Positions 34,259-44,805 of a stretch of 64,000 nucleotides of DNA are shown here, piece by piece. Every line of letters begins with the position of its first letter. Position 1 is the first letter of the stretch. The translations under genes and the position numbers were made by a program. Source of the stretch: Flammula alnicola (Eukaryota > Basidiomycota > Agaricomycetes > Agaricales > Strophariaceae); assembly GCA_015499995.1 (NCBI GenBank), contig JADNRV010000003.1, positions 1,240,001 to 1,304,000 on the forward strand, written 5' to 3'. The notes beneath the pieces were generated by a model. It saw nothing but the letters and a program-made list of their open reading frames with translations. It had not been told where the DNA came from and did not search any database.

Positions 34259-34807
34259 GGGACTCTGGACGGGGGGTGATCCTAGGTGTCGTCGGGGCCT
34301 TGGCCCAAGACCTAGTGCCCGCAGGTGTTTCCATTATGGTGTGACAAATCCCGCGAGGGCCGCAGCCGTGTTCGTTGCATGGCTTCGTTTGGGACTCTCT
34401 GAGTCTATGGCACGCATCATTTGGAGGACCCGCCATGGTGTAACGACAACGTCGAGTTTGCCAACGAAGTGGGGAGAGCCGGGCAAGCTCTGACTTCATT
34501 TGGGTGACCCCCCTGTCCACCCTTTTAATCCATATCTACCTTATGTTCGGTAGCGTTAACAACGCCGCACGCTTGTATTTCCTGGGCTGCGAGGTCCGTC
34601 ATTTGGGTTTCAGGCTGCTGCGCAGTCTCGCCCGCGTCGCGCTCGCGCGCGCCGCACGCTCCCCTGCGAGCGACCAATTTCTTTCTTTTGCATTGGGTAT
34701 TGTAGCGTACCGTTTGTATTAGTTAGAGTCCGGACTGCAGTCGTGCACCGGTTATATAAATTGTTGATTTAAAAAAAAAAAAAAAAAAAAAAGATAACGA
34801 CGCCAGT

Positions 34808-37630
34808 GGCGGCTTGCCACCCCGGAGGGCAGGAGCCGTCAACACCAGCGTACGCAGCGTCTGGATCGTCCTCGAGAGACTCGAGAGACGCGTCCAGGAT
34901 AAGCTTCCAAGCTGCTTCAGGATCTTCGGACCTGCTAAAGCGTGGCTTGGAGAGCCATTTGAACCGATCGGCATACCGATCAAGGAGTCGATAACCCGGC
35001 CGAGCCTCAGGAGCAAAAGGCTCCGTAGACTCAACAGGGACACTGGAATAATTTACATTATCCATAAGAGCACCCGTCACCTTGCGGCGATGGGCGGCAG
35101 GCATGCGTTCGACTGACGTGGGATGGGGGGTCGCGCGCTTAAGTGATGACCCAGCCATGAATGACCGAATCGGGTGAGTGTCTGAAAGAGTGGCGACCCG
35201 CACTGCAGAGCGGTCGCGCAGTCTTTCGAGAAGTATAGGGATAGGTAGGAGGCCTGCAAGGGCCTCCACCCCTCCCGAGGGCGAAGTACGGAATGCACCC
35301 GTAATCCAGAGAGCAGCCTTACGCTGAACTTGCGTAAGCTGTTTAATGAGGCCCTTGTTGCGGGCACCCTTGAAAAACCACATGCGATACCCATACGTGA
35401 ATATGGGGACCACACAGGTGCGGTACAGGAGTCGCTTCTGCATAGGCAGAAGCCCCCGAGTAGAGGAACCAAGCATCTTCATCGAAACAACCGATGTGAA
35501 TCCCTTGGTGGAGTAATAACGCACATGCTCATTGAAGGTGAGCTTGCGGTCAAAGTAAAAGCCCAAGTACTGCCAAAACAGCTTGGGCTTGAGGTAGTTA
35601 GCACGACCTCCGGTGTAGGGTGCATACCCGAGGTCAATACTAGGATTATAATAAGCATGAGATCTATCAAAATGATAGATCTCAGACTTATCGTGCTCGA
35701 GCGCCAAAGCGAATGCCTTGAACAATTCGAAGATAACAGCGTATGCCTTCTTCAGCATCGCAATATTGTGATCCAGCCACTCATCTTGGACTATGAGTGT
35801 GCCATCATCAACATAAGAGAGGAGGTCAACCCTCAACCCAAGGTCGAGGCACCGCTTCTCGAATAGGCGCATGATAGGCGCCAGGTAAATAGCCGACAAG
35901 ACAGGGGACAAGGCCGATCCCTGGCCCACCCCCACGTCTGCCTGTAGTGGGTCTGACAAAAAGGAATTCCACCCATACCGCGTCTTCCTCTCTACCAGAT
36001 ACGATGCGAAAAACTTGACCACCAATGGAGGGAAGCCAAGTTTCCGTAGAATAATCACAAGCGCGTCGTGATTAAGTGAAGGGAAAAACTGAGCGAGATC
36101 AAAGGCGACCACGCTAGTCTTTAAACCCTTAGCCCAGCCTGCACGCACAATGTGCGTGAGGAAGAGCCCAGCATCCTCAGTGGAGCGCTGACGCACGCCA
36201 CCCACCTGGTTAGGATGGAAAATGTCCAGCCCGACAGCGTCGAACTGGATGCGGTTTGAGATCATCTTCTCAATTAATTTACCAATGGTATTCAGGAGGA
36301 CAATAGGCCTGAATGCCTTAGGCGCAGAGTAGGATGGCTTATTCGGCTTAGGTATAATTACTGAAAGCGAATCCTTAAATACAGATGGCCAATAGCCCAC
36401 ACGCATGCAGGCATTGGCAATCGAGAGTAAGACCTCAATGGAATGAGGGTCGCGACGTACTATCCCCTTCAGGTGGGACCAATTGACATGATCTGGGCCC
36501 GGAGCGGACAGACCAGAACACGCAGAGAGAGCCTCTGTGAGTTCCAGCGCAGAAAAACGGACCCACTCCCTAACAGGCAAAGTAGGGAGAGAGTTCAACA
36601 AGTTGGCATCAAACACTCTGTCAGACGCAGAGTTGTAGGTACCGTGTAGCGCACCCCAGAGGGCGGGCATGTCGTTGCAAGGCTCGCCACGATAATGGAG
36701 AGCCTCACAAGGAGGAAGTTTGCGCTGTTGGACCCAGTTCATGAGGTCCCACGGGCGCTTGTTAGCAGACGCGATTTCATGGATACGTTGATCAAAGAAC
36801 TCGCGCTTGACATCTCGGATGGTTTTCTGAAAGGATTTCCAGTCCTCGGGCAGGCGACTGCGCCGGAACGTGTCAAGGGCGTCTGAGCACTCCTGGGTCC
36901 ACCAGGGCTTAGATCGCCGGGTAACAAAGGACTCTTTAGCATGGGACTCCCATGCAGAAGAGAAGACTAAAGCCACCACTTGCGCAGCAGCCTCGATCTG
37001 TTCCTCGGAGTTCAGAGGGGCAGTCGGGTCAATGGCCCGGAGCCCAGAACTGATAGAATTGATGAATGCCGGAACATCATCAGTAGGAAGAGACATCCGA
37101 ACCGCCCCGTTAGGGGCGGGAGAGATGTCCAGTGTGATCGAAATCGGAATATGATCCGATTTGAGTTGAATGTCCGGGCATCGGACAACAGTACCGTCAA
37201 TCACCTGGTTGGGTGGGACGAAAGCGAGATCGATCACCGTTTTGCGCTTGGTGGGATCTCTTGGTATGTGCGTGGGCCCTGGGTTGCCAAAGGCAGCCAG
37301 TTCAAGCCCAAGAATAGCAGCGGACTGCTGCAGTGAGATAGCGCATCCCTCCCGACCACTGTGACCTTCGTCCCAGTCCTCGGAGTGTGCGTTAAAGTCC
37401 CCGCCCATGAAATGGAAGTGAGGAAGTGCAGTGTCGTGGGCCTTGAGCCAGTTAATGGCCCCATGGTCCGCGTCAGAGTAGACGTTCATCAAAAAGAAGG
37501 TCTCGGCACTTGTTGAGAGTGACAGGACCTGTATATCGGGGTGATCGATCACATCCCTTCGTAAAGACGGACAATATCGGGCTAGCCTAGTCGAAACGTA
37601 GGTCATAACCCGGGGTCGCTCATCAGCAGT
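34808..37630 (-). CDS. LINE-A ORF2, endonuclease to RNase H (first part, frame open)
   Basis: A minus-strand frame of about 940 LINE codons without a stop. It starts at ADERPRVMTYVS in the endonuclease, with MGGDFNAHSEDW and SDHIPI, the RT (VAFDLAQFFPSLNH, GQGSALSP, YVDDG) and the thumb, and reaches RNase H GVDGSCPPG at the LINE-B junction. Only the first ~80 codons of ORF2 and the interruption stop it from being whole. It continues in frame at 28715-27894. Sequence past 37630 in the same frame is LINE-B, not part of this protein. Confidence 0.88.
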
Positions 37631-37809
37631 GCTTAGGCTTGAGCCATTTGCCTGCAGTGTAGGGTTCTTCACCCAAATCAATGGCAGGGTTATAAACTGA
37701 AGCCGTGTTGTCGAAGTGAAAAATCTCTGACTTCGCGTGCTCCAGAGCGAGAGCGAACTTGGTAAAAAGCTCAAATATAATCTTGTAAGCCTTACGAAGG
37801 TTTACAACA

Positions 37810-38254
37810 CTCTCCAGTATGTCTGTGATTTTGTGGACAAATCGGCTCGCGCAGATTGGAAACAGAGAGTTTCCGATCAGCCATTCCTACTTGGCTCCAA
37901 CTTTATGGAGGTGCAAGGGTTGAACGGAGACCCTGTCCAGCCTAGTCCCCCTCGCGGGGACCTTGGCTTGAAGCTGGCAGTCAGAGTGTTTCGCTCTTTG
38001 CCCGCATGTGCTGTTTAATTATGAATCATGCGCCGATCGGCTCGTACTACGAGCGGTTCAAAATCGATGACCCTAGGGCCCTCGGTTGTGAGTGTGGGGT
38101 TTATCCTCAGACTCGCGATCATATATTCAAGTGCAAGAAACAGCCTTGGACGCGCCGGAAGCCGAAACTTGTTTCGGAGCTGGTGACTTATCTGTTGGAG
38201 CACCCTACGGCGTTCTCCTTCTCCTGGCACCCCGCTGGAGTCGGATGAGGGACT
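37810..38254 (+). pseudogene. LINE-A ORF2 C-terminal remnant
   Basis: It resumes at LQYVCDFVDKSARADW late in the RNase H region. One G is missing in the CGGGGGACC-equivalent run (near 37958), shifting the frame, and reading resumes around 38006 to the zinc-like CECGVYPQTRDHIFKC segment and TGA near 38246. The 3' UTR of the GCGAGAGGCGAGAGG subtype and a poly-A interrupted by C follow. Probably the 3' end of the element that starts at 20904. Confidence 0.75.
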
Positions 38255-38954
38255 CTGGGCGGGGGGCAATTCTGGGTGTGAGCGGCGCCGCGGTCAAAGT
38301 GGCCTGTTGCCCACAGGTGTTTCTGCATTGAGTCACAGTGATGGTGGACTTCGCGAGAGGCGAGAGGGCTGGTCGTTCCAGTCCTGGCGGGGTCGACTCC
38401 CTGAGTTGGCTTCGTGCATCACTTGCAGAGGACCTGACCTGGTTGACGGCGGTGGGGGCCTCTGCCCCTGCTTAGCTATGACCATGTTGATTTTACCGGT
38501 GAATCAGGGAGGGCCTGGCAGGCTCTTCTCGCATTTGGATGACCCCCCTGTCCATCCCAATACTCCTATCTGCTGTTCGTGTGGTAGTGTTAACAATGCC
38601 GCAACGTCGGACAATCTGTAGTTGCGAGACTACCTATCTGGGTTTCAGGCAGCTGCGCTGTCTCGCCCGCGCCGCGCTCGCTTGTGTCGCATGCTCGCCG
38701 TCGAGCCAATTTCTCTCTTTTGCACGCATAGTTTACCACCTCCGTTTGTATTAGTTAGAGACCGGACTGCTTTCGTGCACCGGTATAAAATTGTTGATTT
38801 AAACAAAAACAAAAAAAAAAAAAAGGAGGTTCTTGCACGAATATAATATCATATATGTTGTTACATGTAGATAGAATTACATCCAGGGACATCCCGTCCC
38901 TGGCCACGTTCCAGCTCAGCACCCGCACTTCATCCAGCATTAGTTGTACTGGCA

Positions 38955-40906
38955 TTAAGCTACATTATGTGAGTGATGGGTGGGACGAGGGCGGTCGAAG
39001 CGGTGTCGCCAGAATGAGCAATGGCTCGAAGAGGCCTAATGATCCTTGCAGCACGAAGGGCACCGCGCAGAGTGGGGGCAGTCCGTACCAAGCGGAGTGC
39101 CTTTGGTCGGGGGCTTGGCCTCCGGGTGAGGTTTGCAGCACGAGGTGGCGATGCAGTGAACATCGACCTCGTGAGGTCCAGAGCAGCGGGCACAAATTGG
39201 CTGGCGCGCTTTGCAGGCAGATTTCGGGTGGCCCCACCTCCAACAGCGAGTGCAGAGGGGGACGCCGGCGCTGACGATGGTTGAGCGAATCAAAATCACC
39301 CTACCGCGAAACATGAAGGTCTTGTTGATAAGACGCTTCGCGCGTTGACCCGACTGGGAGTCGTAGATTTCGAAGAAGGCATGAGCTGTAGAGCTCGCCT
39401 TCGAGTTGCGAATGACGCGAGGGGGGCCCGCGAGCATAATATCCATGGACAAAGGGGAGGCGAGCAACGCCATCTTTACCTCAGTACCGGTGGTAGGGAC
39501 CCTAGTGATGTAGTCACTGAAGGCAGGTAGATCGAGAGCTTTGAGATAAGACTTCGAGGTGGGGAGCCCAACCCACACGTCAAGAGTATCGGATGTAGGA
39601 GTGATAGCATGGATGAAACCACGGATGATGTTGAGGTCGGCCTCATTGGCCACGCTCGAAGTAGCGAGGGATATACCCTTGTACGCACAAGAGGCAGACA
39701 GGACCTGAAGGGTCCTGGCTGCGTCTTGGAGTCCTTTGTCGATCTTATCGTGTCCTTGGGGCGCTCCCCAGGGCCAGAGTATTGGATCAGGACCTGCTTG
39801 CGGGTAGGTCCAGATGAGGTAAACGACGGGGTAGTCTTCTGCTTCTTCGCAGATGACGGCCCCGTCGGATCCGACAGGAATCATTTGTTGCCCGACAGCT
39901 CCGCCTGCATGGCGGGAACTCGAGGCGCGGGTGGATAGCAAGGGGGTCCACCACCAAAGGCACTAGGGCCCATGGCAGGGTCCCTCTGGGACAACGGGTT
40001 GGCAGCAGCCATCTCAGCATAGCTGAGACCACTGCTCTTTTAGCCAGCCGGCCTAGGAGGAAGAGGAGGCGGAGGCCTCAAGTAGGAATCCGCCGGCCTC
40101 TTCCTAGCCTTCCCAGTCGGCTTCCTAGTCGTGGGGGCGGGGGTGGCAGATGACGCCCCAGTGTCCGTGTCAGTGTCCATAGGACCCGACCTGGAAGCAC
40201 CAGGGAGGATAGAGGCCGTGGAGGCATGAATCGTCTCCTCATGGGGGGAGACCGAGGCCACAACCGTCGAAGCAAGCTCGTGGACGGTGCGATTACCATC
40301 CACGTTGAGTGTAGTGGCTTCCCACCATGAAGATGTGTACACCGCTGAGATAAACCCAACGATGGACGATGCCAGAGGTCGAGAGACCTCCGAACCAGCA
40401 GTATCCAAAGCCTCGCCGCCGGAGCGACGAAGCCAGGACGATGCCATCCGGAGAGACTCAGCGAGACGATGCATCACCTCAGAATCTTCCTCCGGAGGTG
40501 CGGTGGTGCTATCGCGGGTAGAAGGACCTGCAGGGGGGGCTTCCTCCCTATACATGTCCTCGTCTTCATCGCCAGGATTGCCCTCTTCGCCGTAGGGCAC
40601 CTCACTGTCGTCGTGGATAATAGAGGACCTCAATCGAGGTCGATCAGGTCTCGGTGTAAGTTGCCTCGTCTGCTGAGGAACCGGGGATGCATACACCTGC
40701 CTCTGGGGGGAGGGAGATGCAGTAGACTGCGCTGCCTGAACAGACACAGTGGTAGAGGGGGCCAGCCTTGCGAGGGCGGCCTGCTGAACAGCAAGTCTCT
40801 CCGCTGGGGATAAACCAGCCAGCGGGTCGACGGGAGCAGGTGTGGCGGGCGATCGGGTAGATCGATCGCCACCACCTTTGGGATTCGGATTAGGTTTGGG
40901 CAGCAT
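38955..40906 (-). pseudogene. LINE-A ORF1 (inverted segment), frameshifted
   Basis: On the minus strand ATG 40906 opens a Gag frame (MLPKPNPNPKGGGDRSTRSP) to about 40040, with the same acidic and Ser/Thr-rich N-terminus as the copy at 21026. Frame changes occur near 40030, near 39750 and near 39040. The zinc motifs CTRCWRWGHPKSAC and CARCSGPHEVDVH are readable, and HNVA then TAA at 38955-38957 closes it with the TAATG overlap. The sense of this gene runs opposite to the rest of the element because of the 5' inversion. Confidence 0.8.
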
Positions 40907-42048
40907 TGCTTGCTAGTACTGTAGCACCCGAGAGCGCTCTACGGAGTGAAGCTGTGGGGGACGATGTTGCTGGTTGCTGCATTTGTTCCCACGGTCGACC
41001 GTAGTGGTTACTGGAAAAGGAGAAGTCAGTGCAAGAACCCCCTTGGCGACACATAAGGACCGCCCCGACTGCTAAAACCAGAAAGGGCGAGGATGTCATA
41101 GGCGCACCGAACCACCCAGATTGGCTGGCAATGGTCCGTGCGCCCACTACCGCTGACGAGCGACCCCGGGTTATGACCTATGTTTCGACTAGGCTAGCCC
41201 AGTATCGTCCATCTATACGAAGGGATGTGATTGATCACCCCGATATACAGGTCCTGTCACTCTCAACAAGTGCCGAGACCTTCTTTTTGATGAATGTCTA
41301 CTCTGACGCAGATCATGGGGCCATCAATTGGCTCAAGACCCACGATACTACACTTCCCCGCTTCCATTTCATGGGCGGGGACTTTAACGCACACTCCGAG
41401 GACTGGGACGAAGGTCACAGTGGTCGAGAGGGATGCGCTCTCTCACTGCAGCAGTCTGCTGCTATTCTTGGGCTTGAACTGGCTGCTTTTGGCAATCCAG
41501 GGCCCACGCATATACCAAGAGATCCCACCAAGCACAAAACGGTGATCGATCTGGCCTTCGTCCCACCTAACCAGGTGATCGACCAAACTACTGTCCGCTG
41601 CCTGGACATCCAGCTCAGATCAGATCATATTCCGATTTCGACCACACTGGACATCTCTCCCGCCCCTGACGGGGCGGTTCGGATGTCTCTTCCTACTGAT
41701 GATGTTCCAGCATTCATCAATTCTATCAGCTCGGGGCTTCGGGCTATTGACCCAACTGCCCCTCTGAACACGGAGGAACAGATCGAGGCTGCTGCGCAAG
41801 TGGTGGCTTTGGTCTTCTCTTCTGCATGGGATTCCCATGCTAAAGAGTCCTTTGTTACCCGGCGATCTAAGCCCTGGTGGACCCAGGATTGCTCAGACGC
41901 CCTTGACACGTTCCAGCGCAGTCGTCTGCCCGAGGACTGGAAATCTTTTCAGAAAACCGTCCGAGATGTCAAGCGCGAGTTCTTTGATCAACGGATCCAT
42001 GAAATCACGTCTGCTAACAAGCGCCCGTGGGACCTCATGAACTGGGTC

Positions 42049-42624
42049 TTTTTTTTTTTTTTCTTTTTTTTTTAAATCAACAATTTATATAACCGGTGCA
42101 CGACCGCAGTCCGGACTCTAACTAATACAAACGGTACGCTACAATACCCAATGCAAAAGAAAGAAATTGGTCGCTCGCAGGGGAGCGTGCGGCGCGCGCG
42201 AGCGCGACGCGGGCGAGACTGCGCAGCAGCCTGAAACCCAAATGACGGACCTCGCAGCCCAGGAAATACAAACGCGCGGCGTTGTTAACGCTACCGAACG
42301 TAAGGTAGATATGGATTAAAAGGGTGGACAGGGGGGTCACCCAAATGAAGTCAGAGCTTGCCCGGCTCTCCCCACTTCGTTGGCAAACTCGACGTTGTCG
42401 TTACACCATGGCGGGTCCTCCAAATGATGCGTGCCATAGACTCAGAGAGTCACAAGCGAAGCCATGCAACGAACACGGCTGCGGCCCTCGCGGGATTTAT
42501 CGCACCATAATGGAAACACCTGCGGGCACTAGGTCTTGGGCCAAGGCCCCGACGACACCTAGGATCACCCCCCGTCCAGAGTCCCTCATCCGACTCCAGC
42601 CTGAGGCCGATTGAACGCAAACGC
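42049..42624 (-). mobile_element. LINE-B 3' end, minus strand, 5'-truncated
   Basis: Poly-T with one C (42049-42073), LINE-B 3' UTR and a few ORF2 C-terminal codons, flanked by a perfect 17-bp duplication ACCTCATGAACTGGGTC (42032-42048 and 42625-42641). It interrupts LINE-A ORF2 in the linker between endonuclease and RT. Confidence 0.93.
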
Positions 42625-42982
42625 ACCTCATGAACTGGGTCCAACAGTGCAAACTTCCTCCCTGTGAGGCTCTCCATTATCGTGGCGAGCCCTGCAATGA
42701 CATGCCTGCCCTCTGGGGCGCGCTCCATGGTACCTACAACTCTGCCTCGGACAGGGTGTTTGATGCCAATTTATTGAACTCTCTCCCGACGCTGCCTGTT
42801 AGGGAGTGGGTTCGCTTTTCTGCACTGGAACTCACAGAGGCTCTCTCTCAGCTCCTCCTTATTCGGTAACCACTTCGTGCGACTGTGGGAAACAACTTCA
42901 GCAACACCAACATCGTCCCCCACAGCTCCTCCTCGTTGAGCGCTCCTGAGCGCTACTCTACCAATCGACAGATAACACTACA

Positions 42983-44805
42983 ATGCCCCCCAAATCCGGT
43001 TCTGGTGGCGATCCGCCCAGCGGATCTCGCGCATCGGAGAAATTGTCTGGTTTTGCGCCTAGGCGCACTCCTGGAGTTGGCTCGTCGTCTGCCTCGGCGG
43101 CAGCAGCCTCTACCCCTGCATCTCCCTCTCCCCAGAGGCAGATGTACTCATCTACAGTCCCTCAACAACAGCGGGACAAAACCCCAGTCAGGGAGCGCGA
43201 ACGCACTCCTGTCTTTACTCCGTCGGCCCTGCCACCTCAGCAGGATCCGTCCCATTACCTCACGGATGAGGATGTCGTTCTCGATTATGAGGTGACTCCT
43301 CCTCCTGCTTCTCAATCGACAGCAGATCCTGCCCTGGAGGGTGAGCTCACATCTGCAATCGATGATATGTCCCGGAGTGCGAGGGCCATCGCAGCATGGA
43401 TGAGGGGAAACCCGAGTTCATCTGATGATGCCCTCGCTCGCCCTGCAACTGATCTCGCTGCTGCGATCGCCTCTCTGGTGGCTGCAGCTGAATCTACCGG
43501 ATGGACCGATATTACCGCGTCCGTCGTCAGAGACGAAGCCCTCTCCCTGGGTTATGTCATTGGAGAGACCATCTCAGCCCCAGATGATACCGTCATGAGG
43601 CCCAACACCGTCCCATTCGCCCAGATCAATCCTCATTCTAGTGATGCGGAGTCGTCTGCCATGGAGACTGATACCACCTCATGCCCTCCCCCTCCTCGTC
43701 AGGATAAAGGGAAGGGTAGAGCCCCTACGAGCAAGGTGGGCCCAGCTTCATCGCAGCCTTCGGCTGCGCCAAAGCAGGGCCCTCCTGCTCCCCGCCAGTC
43801 TCGCAAGAGGCCGGCGGATTCTTACTCATCTCGCAAGCAGGGCCCTCCTGCTCCCCGCCAGTCTCGCAAGAGGCCGGCGGATTCTTACTCATCTCGCAAG
43901 CAGATCCTCCTCGCGTTTAGCAGCCCCTACACGAGGCCGCATGACACGAAACTCGTCGACCTGGTCCACAAGATCGACAAAGCCTTCTGCGATGCAGGCA
44001 GCGCCAATCAGGTGCTGTCCGCCTCGCACGCATATGATGGCATCTCTCTTGCCACGTCCCTTGTGTCCACCCAGAGCGATCTCGACATCGCTCGAGGATG
44101 GGTGCATAGAATCCTCCCGGAGTCTGACACTGTCAAGGTGTCGGTCAGCCTCCCTTCTTCCACCTCGTACCTTCGGATACTTGACCTACCTGCTTACGGT
44201 GATTTTGCCAGTAAGACCCTTACCACAGGGGCCGAGGTGAAGATGGCAATTCTTGCCTCTCCACTTTCCGTCTTCGCGCCTTTCAAATCCGAGCCTCGGA
44301 TTAAGCGCAACTCCCCGGCGAGCACCACTTGTGTGGCGTTCATCAATATCTGGGACTCTCAGTCGGGAGCCCGCGCGAAGGCTCTTATCAACAAGACCTT
44401 CATGTTCCGTGGCAGGGCTTACCGCATTCTTGCGGCGCGAGCCAACCCCGGCGTCCCTCTCTGCACTAGGTGCTGGAGGTGGGGCCATCCATCTAACGTT
44501 TGCAGGGCTCCCCAACCCCGCTGCGCTCATTACTCCGGGCCACACGAGGAGGAGGTACATCGTATCGCCGCTTCGTGTTGCAAGGGAAATCCCAAGGGAA
44601 CTCCACCTATCCCACCTACCCCGTTGGGGTGGACTGCCCTCATGCCCCGCGCTGCCCTAATTGTAAGGGCGCGCATAAACCTTACGACAGAAAGTGTCAT
44701 TTCTGGCACAACCGGTACGATCGTGAATGGATCGACACCAAATATGCCCAGGTACGTGATTATTGGAATCAATGTCGTGCACTCTACTCACAGAACGTAG
44801 CTTAA
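42983..44805 (+). pseudogene. LINE-B ORF1 with internal rearrangement and frameshift
   Basis: From ATG 42983 the Gag N-terminus matches the copy at 28850. Near 43740-43905 a ~66-base block coding GPPAPRQSRKRPADSYSSRK is tandemly duplicated, and about 75 codons present in the relative (the RPPPPIP...AAANPLSQRDPAMG region) are missing. Zinc motif 1 (CTRCWRWGHPSNVC) is intact; motif 2 reads CAHYSGPHEEE, with Cys changed to Tyr. One C is missing near 44620, so the last motif is in another frame, ending at TAA 44803-44805. Confidence 0.88.

Larger units (their letters stand above)
28716..34792 (+). mobile_element. LINE-B, near full length
   Basis: It starts CATCTCCTCCTTATTCGG, the same 5' end as the copy at 42849, and ends with poly-A 34771-34792, with a 15-bp duplication on both sides. 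Order: 134-base 5' UTR, ORF1, ORF2, 3' UTR (34259-34770). A minus-strand LINE-B tail at 31477-31611 replaces about 0.55 kb of ORF2, so the element is not autonomous. Confidence 0.93.
27336..37630 (-). mobile_element. LINE-A, minus strand, 5'-truncated, split by LINE-B
   Basis: Poly-T 27336-27360 and the LINE-A 3' UTR of the GATGTGTTTCCG subtype, then ORF2 to 28715. The LINE-B insertion (28716-34792) follows with the perfect 15-bp duplication GATAACGACGCCAGT (28701-28715 and 34793-34807), and ORF2 continues from 34808 to 37630, where it is 5'-truncated in the endonuclease. It is flanked by its own 15-bp duplication in the outer LINE-B. Confidence 0.93.
25234..37809 (-). mobile_element. LINE-B, minus strand, split by a LINE-A
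   Basis: Poly-T 25234-25257, LINE-B 3' UTR, RNase H and RT to 27335, then the LINE-A insertion. The remainder lies at 37646-37809, where it ends 5'-truncated in RT. The LINE-A insertion is proved by the 15-bp duplication GCTTAGGCTTGAGCC (27321-27335 and 37631-37645). This LINE-B itself has no visible target duplication and sits where ~1.3 kb of its LINE-A target is missing. Confidence 0.88.
20904..38824 (+). mobile_element. LINE-A with complete 5' end, base of the 34-kb nest
   Basis: 5' UTR 20904-21025, ORF1, ORF2 to 25233, then a minus-strand LINE-B and everything nested in it. LINE-A resumes at 37810 (RNase H) and runs to the 3' UTR and poly-A (38802-38824). About 1.3 kb of ORF2 (from after the YVDDG box to mid RNase H) is missing across the join, so treating both halves as one element is an inference from family, strand and order. 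Confidence 0.75.
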
